DNA of 64,000 bases from Balneolaceae bacterium (GTDB lineage Bacteria > Bacteroidota > Rhodothermia > Balneolales > Balneolaceae): the NCBI GenBank assembly GCA_020832285.1, contig JAFIFB010000120.1:1-64000 (forward strand), read 5' to 3'. Made by a program: the position numbers and the translations under genes. Positions 56,123-64,000 of this stretch are shown here, in pieces (within the stretch, counting starts at the first letter, position 1; each line of letters starts with the position of its first letter). Below the pieces are notes generated by a model that had not been told where the DNA came from, did no database searches, and saw nothing but the letters and a program-made list of their open reading frames with translations.

Positions 56123-59100
56123 ATGATTCGTCTATCTGGTATTTTTTTGGTTCTGTTATCTCTGACTATTGCATGCAGGCCGGCAGAAGAGCAACAACAT
56201 TCTCTTTTTCAACTTCTTACTTCATCAGAAACGAATATTCATTTTTCGAATGATCTTGTTTCAGATCAGCAACACAACATCTACACAGACAAAGATTTTT
56301 ATGCCGGTGGCGGTGTAGGCCTGGCCGATATCAACAATAATGGCCTGTTGGATATTTATCTTGTTTCAAACCAGGGAACCAACCGGCTTTATCTGAATAA
56401 TGGCGATTTCCAATTTGAAGATATCACCGAAAAAGCGGGAGTTGGCGGATCCAAACCCTGGTCAACCGGAGTCAGTTTTGTTGATATTAATGGAAACGGT
56501 TATATGGATATCTATGTAACCAACTCAGGTAGTTCGAGCCCTGAAGAGAGAAAAAACGAACTTTTTATTAATAACGGTGATTTAACATTCACCGAAAGTG
56601 CCGCTGAATACGGGCTGGATGACAGCGGATATTCCATTCACGCCGCTTTTTTTGATTATAATAACAGCGGCCGCCTCGACATGTATCTGCTGAATAACTA
56701 TGCAGAACAACCTATCGGCAGTTACAATCTTGAAGAGCAAAACCGGGAAGAGATCGTTCATGAAGGAGGTGACCGTCTCTTTAGAAATGATGACGGAAAT
56801 TTTACAGATGTAACAGTCGAGGCGGGTATTTACAGCAGCGGGATCAGCTTTGGGCTGGGGGTGTCTGTGGGTGATGTGAACCGTAATGGGTGGATGGATA
56901 TCTACATTTCGAACGACTTTTTTGAGCGCGATTATTTCTATATGAACAATGGTGACGGAACCTACAGCGAGGTGCTGGAAGAAAAGTTCAACAGTATCAG
57001 CACCACATCTATGGGTGGTGACATTGCTGACCTTGACAATGACGGCTTCCCTGAAATTTTTGTAACAGATATGCTGCCCGAATCCGAAGAACGCATCAAA
57101 ACTATTACAGATTTTATTAGCTGGGAGGAATATCAGCGGGAAGTGGATCTGGGCTATCACCGCAAATTTACAAGAAATACACTTCAGTACAACAATGGCG
57201 ACGGAACCTTCAGCGAAATCGGCAGATATTCGGGTGTAGATGCCACCGACTGGAGCTGGGGAGCTCTTATGGTTGATTTTAATCTGAGCGGCTACAAAGA
57301 TATTTTCGTGGCAAACGGGTTCTACAAAGATGTAACCGGGAAAGATCATATGGTGGAAATTTCGCGTCTCGACAGATCAGAACTGGTCCTGCCGGATGGC
57401 AGCCTGGATTATAACAAACTGGTAGAGATGATACCCTCAACCCCCATCTCTAACTACCTTTTTGAAAATCTTGGAAATATGCAGTTTGCAAACAGAGCCG
57501 AGGAGTGGGGAGTGGCACAGCCGGGATTTTCTCACGGTTCGGCATTTGGCGATCTGAACGGAAACGGTGTTCCGGATCTGATCGTAAACAATGTAAACGG
57601 AGAGGCATTTATCTATAAAAACCGGGTTTTAGAATTTTATCCGGAGAGATCATGGCTGCAGGTTGTTTTGAAAGGTGAACCACCAAACACAAACGGTGTG
57701 GGAGCGAAAGTGGAAATGACAGACGAAGGTAAATACTGGTACCTGGAGCAGATGCCGCAGCGAAGTTTCCAGTCTTCAATGGACCCGGTATTGCACGCAG
57801 GTTTTGGCGATGGTATCGAAAAAATTGATACACTCCAGGTTGAATGGCCTGACGGGCGAATTTCACTGCTTACAGATGTGGATACTCGCCAAAAATTGAC
57901 CATCAGCCAGCAGGATGCATCAAATGATATAGAACCGGTAATTCTTAGCCCGGCAAAGAAAAAGAAGCTCCGGTCTACTCCGCTGCTTCAGGATGTTACT
58001 GATCAATCAGGGATTGATTGGACTCATTCAGAATCTGACTTTAATGACTTTGATGTTTCACCTTTTTTATTCCACATGCGCTCATCAGAAGGCCCGCCGG
58101 TCTGTGTGGCCGATGTAACAGGTAACGGTCTTGATGATATTTTTGCCGGAGGTGCTAAAGGACAGCCCGGAGCTCTATTTATTCAATACGAAAGCGGAAG
58201 GTTTGAAAAAACAGAGCAGCCCGGTCTTGAAGCCGACAGGGAATCAGAGGATACCGCATGTCTGTTTGTCGACTTGAACAGAGATGGCACGCCGGAACTT
58301 TATGTTGGCAGCGGAAGCAGTGAATTTCAGGCAGGAAGCAGTGCATTAGCCGACCGATTATACCGGATTACACCTGATCATCAACTTGTGCGCCTGGAAG
58401 GTTCACTTCCACGGCCTTCAGGTGGACATAAGCCCACCGGAGTGGTTACTGCCGCTGATATAGACGGTGATGGATATTCAGAAATTTTTGTGGGTGAGCG
58501 AATGATGCCTGCAGGAATGGGTGCACAGCTTGGCTACGGAGTCCCGGTTGGCGGATATATTTTAAAACATGCCGGTGCAGGGCAGTTTGATGATGTAACC
58601 GATGATCTTGTACCTCAATTACGGCCCGGTCAGTTGAAAGCTGCCGGGATAACCAGTGCGGCCTGGGAAGATATGAACGGCAATGGAATGCCCGATTTAG
58701 TGGTTGCCGGGGAATGGATGCCCATCACAGTTTTCTACAACCAGAACGGCCAACTGGTGAAAAACGATGCTCCTGATAACGGCCTGTCGGATAAAAAAGG
58801 ATGGTGGCAGAAGATCGCTGTAGCAGATTTAAATGGAAACGGCAGACCTGATATTGTGGGCGGAAATTTTGGACTGAATACAAACTTCCGGGCAGGCCCC
58901 GAAGGGCCTCTTCAAATGTGGGCTGACGATTTTAACCGGAATGGAAGAGTGGAACAAATTTTTACTTCCTATAATCAAAATGAGGGGCCGTTTCCTTTGG
59001 CATTGCGACAGGATTTGCTGCATCACTTTCCTCAAATCAGCTCAGTAATACCCAGTTTTGAGGTGTATGCGGGCAAAACGATTCAGGAGGTATTTCCAGC

Positions 59101-59512
59101 CGAACAGTTGGATAGGGCTGAGCATTATTCCGTTACCGAACTGGCGAGCATTGTGGCCTGGAACGAAGGTGATGGCACCTTCCGTGTAGAGCAGCTTCCC
59201 TTCAGGGCGCAATTAACCCCCATGTATGGTATTCTACCATTTGAGATAAATAGTGGAGAATTGCCAGTAATTTTGACAGGAGGGAATCTGGACAGGGTGC
59301 GGCCACAAGCCGGCCCCTATGATGCAGGCTACGGAGCGATACTGAAAATGGATCAATCGGGAAACTATCAGGATTTGCCTGCAGGGATCAGTGGTTTTTT
59401 CAGTGATGGTGAAATACGATCGATCCAATTGGTAAGAACAGGGGGCGAACCACTGATTGTCGTTGGAAAAAATAACAGTTCTTTGCAGTTTTTTAGAAAA
59501 GCAGTAGAATAG
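56123..59512 (+). CDS. FG-GAP/VCBS-repeat lipoprotein with ASPIC/UnbV domain
   Basis: A 1,129-residue lipoprotein (Cys18, T-I-A-C) built of calcium-binding FG-GAP/VCBS-type repeats, D-x-N-x-N-G-x-x-D-I/L-Y being seen many times (D-I-N-N-N-G-L-L-D-I-Y; D-V-N-R-N-G-W-M-D-I-Y). The ASPIC/UnbV domain lies at about 520-595 (Q-V-E-W-P-D-G-R). A second set of FG-GAP repeats fills the C-terminal half. The family (CRTAC1-like) is very often found next to SusCD pairs in Bacteroidota and is thought to bind ligands at the surface; its activity is unknown. It follows susCD after a terminator but on the same strand, so partial read-through could still link them. Confidence 0.93.
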   Translation: MIRLSGIFLVLLSLTIACRPAEEQQHSLFQLLTSSETNIHFSNDLVSDQQHNIYTDKDFYAGGGVGLADINNNGLLDIYLVSNQGTNRLYLNNGDFQFEDITEKAGVGGSKPWSTGVSFVDINGNGYMDIYVTNSGSSSPEERKNELFINNGDLTFTESAAEYGLDDSGYSIHAAFFDYNNSGRLDMYLLNNYAEQPIGSYNLEEQNREEIVHEGGDRLFRNDDGNFTDVTVEAGIYSSGISFGLGVSVGDVNRNGWMDIYISNDFFERDYFYMNNGDGTYSEVLEEKFNSISTTSMGGDIADLDNDGFPEIFVTDMLPESEERIKTITDFISWEEYQREVDLGYHRKFTRNTLQYNNGDGTFSEIGRYSGVDATDWSWGALMVDFNLSGYKDIFVANGFYKDVTGKDHMVEISRLDRSELVLPDGSLDYNKLVEMIPSTPISNYLFENLGNMQFANRAEEWGVAQPGFSHGSAFGDLNGNGVPDLIVNNVNGEAFIYKNRVLEFYPERSWLQVVLKGEPPNTNGVGAKVEMTDEGKYWYLEQMPQRSFQSSMDPVLHAGFGDGIEKIDTLQVEWPDGRISLLTDVDTRQKLTISQQDASNDIEPVILSPAKKKKLRSTPLLQDVTDQSGIDWTHSESDFNDFDVSPFLFHMRSSEGPPVCVADVTGNGLDDIFAGGAKGQPGALFIQYESGRFEKTEQPGLEADRESEDTACLFVDLNRDGTPELYVGSGSSEFQAGSSALADRLYRITPDHQLVRLEGSLPRPSGGHKPTGVVTAADIDGDGYSEIFVGERMMPAGMGAQLGYGVPVGGYILKHAGAGQFDDVTDDLVPQLRPGQLKAAGITSAAWEDMNGNGMPDLVVAGEWMPITVFYNQNGQLVKNDAPDNGLSDKKGWWQKIAVADLNGNGRPDIVGGNFGLNTNFRAGPEGPLQMWADDFNRNGRVEQIFTSYNQNEGPFPLALRQDLLHHFPQISSVIPSFEVYAGKTIQEVFPAEQLDRAEHYSVTELASIVAWNEGDGTFRVEQLPFRAQLTPMYGILPFEINSGELPVILTGGNLDRVRPQAGPYDAGYGAILKMDQSGNYQDLPAGISGFFSDGEIRSIQLVRTGGEPLIVVGKNNSSLQFFRKAVE

Positions 59513-60310
59513 ATTGATTTTGTGTCAATTCTAACTATAGGGATAATGGGCGCTTTAAGCGCCTAAAAAAGAAATTCTACAGGAATTGTTGTTGGTAGTT
59601 ATTTTTGAGATAATTGAAATCTCCTCCCCGAGGGGTTAGGATTTCGAAATCCTCTTTCAACTTGAGGGGAAAAGTTAGTCAAAAACACGATTTGTCGTGA
59701 TTTATTGATTGATGATGGGTGCTTTTGCTCAGCCCTGTAAGTGGGACATCCCGATTCCTTCAAAGAATTTTTCGGGGTAGGTGATCTTGCGCAAAACGTA
59801 AGAGCTCGATTGTTTTGTTGAATGAAACCCATTTTTAAATGAAATTTGTCATCCAAATTATGGCGCGAAAAAAAAGATAAAAAAAGTGCCATCCGGCACG
59901 AGGTATGTTGTAACCCGGTGATTCATCACCGGGATTTGCACTATAAGGAAAAGTAACCATCGGAATCATTCTTGCGAAAGCAGCTGCACAGAATCCGATG
60001 GTTGATCCACAAAACCTCATCAACGCCACTCTTTGATCCCAATCATGCCGGCTTTATCTGAAATTGGCAGCCTGACCCTGTGGTTCGTACCTATCAGCCG
60101 GTGGGCAGACACCTTTGGCGCGGTACTTTCACATTCGGGGCTGCCCTGTTCCCGGCGATGCCCCACCAGGGATCGCTATGCGGAATCACCGGGCTACTAT
60201 ATTTGCCGTGCTTTCAGCACTCTATCCGGCCTTTCCAATCACCATCATTTGTTTTACAATGATTTCAAAAAATTGTGACATTTGCAGTAGTCAGATGTTT
60301 TATTAACAAT
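59513..60310. repeat. Non-coding hairpin-rich repeat region 1
   Basis: No gene is seen. Strong palindromes follow one another: AGGATTTCGAAATCCT (59638-59653); GTGCC/GGCAC (59886-59899); CCCGGTGAT 59914-59922 with ATCACCGGG 59925-59933; and AACCATCGGA 59955-59964 with TCCGATGGTT 59994-60003. Further pairs include GGTGGGCA with TGCCCCACC around 60,097-60,167. The end at about 60,200-60,250 resembles 26,690-26,740. Short frames encode G-D-E-S-P-G-Y-N and C-R-A-F-S-T-L-S-G-L strings, which I associate with dispersed repeats in Bacteroidota; that recollection is unverified. Confidence 0.6.
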
Positions 60311-60379
60311 CTTAGTAAGATGAAACAACTTTAAAAATTCTTTGATTCCTTCGGGAGGCGCCATAACACAGCCTCTACT

Positions 60380-60790
60380 ACGCGAAATTCCCCTATTTCA
60401 AAGTTTCAAACATGGTAAATCTTCGAAGAGCAGGCCAGGGCACAGTGAGCAAAGCAAACGACGCCCTGGGATAGAATGGAATCCAAAAACACCCCGAGGC
60501 GAGTAGTTTTGAAAAAGCCAGGCCAGTGGCATAACCATCCCTTGCGGGGCGGCCTGCCGGTTTGAGACGTGACTTTTTTACTTGGGGCGAGTGCCCCAAG
60601 CTTTGTTATTTCAGGCCTTCGGCCTGCATGTGATAATTTGTTTTGGGCCCTATCCGTTTGGCCCGGCCTTGAATCAATTGGCAGCACCCGCCGTCAATTG
60701 ATTCAAAGCCTAGATCTTTTGGTTCGTTTTGGATCAAGCCAAAATGAACAATGAATCCAACGAATGCTTAAAGTCGTTGTGCTACAATGT
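60380..60790. repeat. Non-coding hairpin-rich repeat region 2
   Basis: A GC-rich stretch unlike its surroundings with consecutive stem-loops: CTTGGGGC/GCCCCAAG (60581-60600); AGGCC/GGCCT (60613-60625); TTGAATCAATTG 60669-60680 with CAATTGATTCAA 60695-60706; and GTTCGTTTTGG 60722-60732 with CCAAAATGAAC 60739-60749. Open frames on both strands look like by-products of the palindromes. It reads as a dispersed repeat or structured RNA locus rather than a protein gene. Nothing further is seen up to 60,967. Confidence 0.55.
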
Positions 60791-60967
60791 TTTTTGTATT
60801 ATATAATAATATTACATGGGTAATGTCAGTCCCCCCTGCCCCTTCCTTATCCCGACTAAAACAGAGTCGGGACAACTTAGTATTTTTCTCTTCCCAATAT
60901 TTCGTGGGGATGGGGGACGTTTTGTAGTGTTTCTGAATACTGATACCAAGAAATACGGCAAAGAATC

Positions 60968-62773
60968 TCACTCTTGATGAATCGATTCCCGAACAGTACG
61001 CACCTCATCAACCGAAACGCTGTCTGACGTTTCACCGAAATTTTGGCGGATAAATGTCGCCACTTCAGCCAGCTCTTCATCACTTAAGAAGCCGTGATTG
61101 GGCATCGGGATTTCATACCTCGGTGAATCAAGTCCATTGAGGATAATGGTAATAAGTGGCTCTTTGGGGCCATTTACCCATTGAGGGGCATAGATCGGGG
61201 GGAACCGCCCATCTACTCCCGCCCCGTCCATTTGATGGCAGGATGCACAATAAGTTTGATAGATCGCCTCACCTACAACAGGTGCATCGCGCTGAAGATT
61301 GTCCTCTTCTTTATCGGGGGTGCGAATATTGCTGGCTGAGTGCTTTTCCTCTACCATCCGGACAAGTGCATTTTCGCCAAATTGGTTTCTGTCACCTGTG
61401 AACATCACTTTCCAGATTCTTCCGATAACCGAATCAGAAACGTAAAGTGAACCGTCTGGCCCAACGGCCAGCCCCATCGGTCTGTGATGGGCATCACCGG
61501 TACTGACAATGGGGTCAACTACAGCAAATCCGTTTATAAAAACATCCCAATCTTTCGAAAACTCTCCGTTTTCATAAGGTACAAAAGCTACAAAATAGCC
61601 TGCCTGAGGATAGGGATTGCGGATGGTGGAGCCGTGAAACGCGATAAAGGCGCCGTTTTTATAATAATCGGGAAATTGTTCTCCCTGATAGAACTGAAGG
61701 CCATTCGGGGCGTAATGTCCCGGAAAACCGATGATTGGGTCATCATAATCAGCGCATCGGCCAGCCGCTTCGCCGTCACCGCCATACTCCGGACCCAGCA
61801 CCATTTTACCCAGGAGCTGATCGTAAAAACAGTAAGGCCAGCCATAATCGGAGTCTTCGGTTACGACTACAAATTCTTCGGCCGGAAGCATGGCATTATC
61901 CCAGGGAGAGTAGATGTTTGGCCACATCCGGTGCAGGTTGTCTCTTCCGTGAAGAACGGTATAGAGTTCACCATCTTCAGGGTTCCAGTCCATCGCCACA
62001 ATGCTACGCAACCCCGTAGCATAAAGCTTCCCCGTTGGATTTACCTGTTCCGTAATATTTTTACTCTCCTCCTGAACCTGGTTCAGTGAATCGGCATAAA
62101 ACTTCCAGACACCGCCATGTTTTTCCAATTGGGGGCAGGGATCCAATCCCGGAGAAGCGGGCAGCCGGTTCGTTTCCTGGCATACATCAGACGGTGCACC
62201 GTACGGAATGTACATATAGCCGTTGTTATCGAATGAGATCGGTTTGGCAATATGTTCGTGTGAGCCGTGTTCGTGATCATCAATCACAAGTGTATCAAGC
62301 CGGGTAGTGTCTGGCAGGAGTTCTCCCGGAATAAGCGGATAGCGCATTACATGAAGATGCGTGCTGAAGTAGAGATAACCATCACGTATTGCGATACCGG
62401 TTTCGTAAGAGCCGCGCGATTCCCTGCCGCCAAACCGTTTGATCAGATCTGCTTTGCCGTCATTATTGGTATCCCTGAGTGCCACAATATTGCCTTCTTC
62501 GGTTGCCCTCCGAAGCTTTACATAAATATCACCGTTCTCATTTACAACAATATGACGTGCCGGGCCCACACTGTCGGCAATCATTACGGCAATAAATCCA
62601 TCGGGCAGTAACAGCGATTCGTCAGATGGGAGCTGAATGGGCGTGGGTTGACAGCCAGTGAATTGAAGAGTAAAGAAAGCTGTAAGAAGAATTATACATG
62701 CTGACCTTATTCGGCTGGCATCAAAATAAGATGAAATGCAGAAATGATTCACCCGGCATAGTTTATATTCCAT
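60968..62773 (-). CDS. PQQ-type sugar dehydrogenase propeller with C-terminal cytochrome c
   Basis: The 601-residue lipoprotein (lipobox F-T-G-C, Cys41, after an unusually long N-terminal region) has a six-bladed soluble-glucose-dehydrogenase/sorbosone-dehydrogenase-like propeller (about 55-470: G-L-R-S-I-V-A-M-D-W-N-P; G-H-Y-A-P-N-G-L-Q-F; H-R-P-M-G-L-A-V-G-P-D-G-S-L-Y-V-S-D). A class-I cytochrome c domain with C-A-S-C-H at 509-513 follows, with a likely distal Met in P-M-P-N-H-G-F. Electrons from sugar oxidation would pass directly to the haem. A shorter start further downstream in the N-terminal region cannot be excluded. It is divergent from the SMP-30 gene across 271 bp. Confidence 0.9.
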   Translation of the reverse strand: MEYKLCRVNHFCISSYFDASRIRSACIILLTAFFTLQFTGCQPTPIQLPSDESLLLPDGFIAVMIADSVGPARHIVVNENGDIYVKLRRATEEGNIVALRDTNNDGKADLIKRFGGRESRGSYETGIAIRDGYLYFSTHLHVMRYPLIPGELLPDTTRLDTLVIDDHEHGSHEHIAKPISFDNNGYMYIPYGAPSDVCQETNRLPASPGLDPCPQLEKHGGVWKFYADSLNQVQEESKNITEQVNPTGKLYATGLRSIVAMDWNPEDGELYTVLHGRDNLHRMWPNIYSPWDNAMLPAEEFVVVTEDSDYGWPYCFYDQLLGKMVLGPEYGGDGEAAGRCADYDDPIIGFPGHYAPNGLQFYQGEQFPDYYKNGAFIAFHGSTIRNPYPQAGYFVAFVPYENGEFSKDWDVFINGFAVVDPIVSTGDAHHRPMGLAVGPDGSLYVSDSVIGRIWKVMFTGDRNQFGENALVRMVEEKHSASNIRTPDKEEDNLQRDAPVVGEAIYQTYCASCHQMDGAGVDGRFPPIYAPQWVNGPKEPLITIILNGLDSPRYEIPMPNHGFLSDEELAEVATFIRQNFGETSDSVSVDEVRTVRESIHQE

Positions 62774-63044
62774 ACTGGTAAGTAAATTAGACAGGCGATA
62801 CCCCGAACCTGCAAGTTTTAATTAAAGAATTGCGTATATGCTGGAAAATATTGATGACCAATTGCAGCAACTACCCATTCAATAAAGTATATTCAAATCA
62901 ATACTTCAATTTTATACGGAAAATTTGTGATTATTTTTTTGATCCTCAAGGCTTACATTAAGAGGTGTAATCAGACTGATCATTAATACATTGTTATTTC
63001 CATCTATGATCTGAAAAAAGTCATAAACTCTTACATACAATTCT

Positions 63045-63989
63045 ATGAAAAGGATCGATTTTATAAAAAAGGTGGGAAGTGCCGTGTTTATTTCTGCACC
63101 GTTCCTGACTTTTTTACATGGCCAGAAACATCTCTTCTCTGATAATGACGAACTGTTTCAGGCCCGGCATTTTACTGAGCCGGGCAGTTTTACCGCCGGC
63201 ATTGAAGGCCCCGCAGTGGATATAGAAGGCAATCTCTACGCGGTAAACTTTAACCGGCAGCACACAATCGGGAAAGTTACGCCTGACGGAGATGCCACTG
63301 TTTTTGTTGAACTGTGGAACGGTAGCATTGCCAATGGCATCCGGTTCAGTAGCCGGGGAGATATGCTTCTTGCCGATTATGTGAATAATAATGTGCTTAA
63401 AGTGGACATGGAAACACATGAAATTTCAGTCTATGCACATGAACCGCGTATGAACCAGCCCAATGACCTGGCTATCGGGGCGAACGATATTGTCTATGCC
63501 AGTGATCCAAACTGGGCCGATTCCGATGGACAATTATGGCGGGTTGATCCCGATGGAAGCACTGTACTGCTTGAAGAGAACATGGGTACTACCAACGGAA
63601 TTGAGGTAAGCACGGATGAAACAAAGCTCTATGTGAATGAATCGGTGCAGCGTAATGTCTGGCAATACAATTTATCACCGGACGGAGAAGTGAGTAACAA
63701 AGAACTATTGATTCAATTCCCCGATTACGGAATGGACGGAATGCGGTGCGATGCCGATGGCAATCTTTACATTACCCGGTATGGGAAAGGAACTGTTGCG
63801 GTGGTATCACCTGAAGGAGAAGTGATTCGTGAAATTGAAATGGCCGACGGATCGAATATCAGCAATCTAGCGTTTGGCGGGCCCGACGGGCAAACAGTGT
63901 ACGTGACAGTTGCAGATATCGGTAATATTCAGGTCTTTCGTGCAGACAGACCGGGCAGAAGCTGGCTGCTATATGAGCAGAGGCGGTAA
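63045..63989 (+). CDS. SMP-30/gluconolactonase-family protein, exported
   Basis: A 314-residue six-bladed propeller. The first 27 residues (K-R-I-D-F-I-K-K then a hydrophobic stretch to H-G-Q) look like a signal peptide. Metal ligands of the family fit Glu54 (G-I-E-G-P), Asn184 (T-T-N-G-I-E) and Asp231 (G-M-D-G-M-R-C-D), with Asn140 (Q-P-N-D) in the active-site rim. The usual reaction is lactone hydrolysis. Next to a sugar dehydrogenase that would form lactones, this gives a plausible two-step envelope oxidation. It ends 11 bp before the window edge and is complete. Confidence 0.92.
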   Translation: MKRIDFIKKVGSAVFISAPFLTFLHGQKHLFSDNDELFQARHFTEPGSFTAGIEGPAVDIEGNLYAVNFNRQHTIGKVTPDGDATVFVELWNGSIANGIRFSSRGDMLLADYVNNNVLKVDMETHEISVYAHEPRMNQPNDLAIGANDIVYASDPNWADSDGQLWRVDPDGSTVLLEENMGTTNGIEVSTDETKLYVNESVQRNVWQYNLSPDGEVSNKELLIQFPDYGMDGMRCDADGNLYITRYGKGTVAVVSPEGEVIREIEMADGSNISNLAFGGPDGQTVYVTVADIGNIQVFRADRPGRSWLLYEQRR

Positions 63990-64000
63990 AAATCTAATTC

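Noticed and set aside
60406-60687. 93-residue minus-strand frame in the hairpin region as a gene
   Set aside because: Its sequence is produced by overlapping palindromes, open frames exist on both strands there, and no start signal or domain is evident.
62774-63044. Riboswitch or small RNA between the PQQ dehydrogenase and SMP-30 genes
   Set aside because: Only short AT-rich inverted repeats are present and no known riboswitch core was recognised.

Overview
The window looks like a chromosome segment of a Bacteroidota-type bacterium, most likely a Balneolota/Rhodothermota relative (Balneolaceae-like). This is inferred from a SusC/SusD pair, a 2,041-residue surface protein ending in a type IX secretion sorting domain, many exported lipoproteins, acid-rich secreted proteins and few Shine-Dalgarno sites. 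No rRNA, tRNA or CRISPR array was seen.

Layout. 0.1-4.0 kb: hydroxypyruvate-isomerase-like and ThuA/DUF1080 sugar genes, with two small TTAG-flanked palindromic elements. 4.4-8.6 kb: methylmalonyl-CoA mutase (mutA-mutB). 8.7-10.9 kb: a sensor-gene remnant, an internally deleted ArsR-rhodanese gene that keeps an operator-like dyad, and an MFS transporter. 11.2-15.1 kb: ThuA lipoprotein and a three-domain SGNH/propeller/cupredoxin protein. 15.3-19.3 kb: TetA-like MFS, an AT-rich CDP-glycerol-transferase-like gene and a SerA-like dehydrogenase. 19.5-28.2 kb: alpha/beta hydrolase, a beta-helix plus cytochrome pair, an FGE-like protein, an S9 peptidase and an amidohydrolase. 28.8-32.3 kb: Gfo/Idh/MocA oxidoreductase and a BNR-type gene split by a 1,038-bp integron-like gene cassette. 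32.4-35.6 kb: phosphoglucomutase and Kbl. 36.2-42.3 kb: the giant repeat protein, followed by a 36-residue peptide ORF. 42.5-43.7 kb: a RAYT-type transposase pseudogene flanked by three copies of a long structured palindromic element. 43.7-50.4 kb: glycoside-hydrolase-like, DUF5107/TPR, propeller and CBM9-like proteins. 51.3-59.5 kb: SusC, SusD and an UnbV/ASPIC protein. 59.5-61 kb: structured non-coding repeats. 61-64 kb: a PQQ-type sugar dehydrogenase with cytochrome c, and an SMP-30 protein.

Most of the metabolic genes fit extracellular and periplasmic carbohydrate use. Uptake would be by SusCD, with binding and hydrolysis by CBM9-, GH- and DUF5107-type proteins. Oxidation and 3-keto-sugar chemistry would involve ThuA, DUF1080, Gfo/Idh/MocA, Hyi-like, PQQ propellers with cytochromes, and SMP-30. 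Pgm, SerA, Kbl and MutAB would link this to central metabolism.

The most striking structure is at 30,181-31,218. An attC-like site lies just 3' of a two-gene operon of small membrane proteins. Removing exactly the stretch between two G^TT points restores one continuous 466-codon reading frame. The 12 bp at the cassette's two ends are complementary, as expected for the R arms of a circular cassette. A second system is a family of about 145-165-bp palindromic elements whose stems vary in a paired way, clustered around a broken RAYT transposase.
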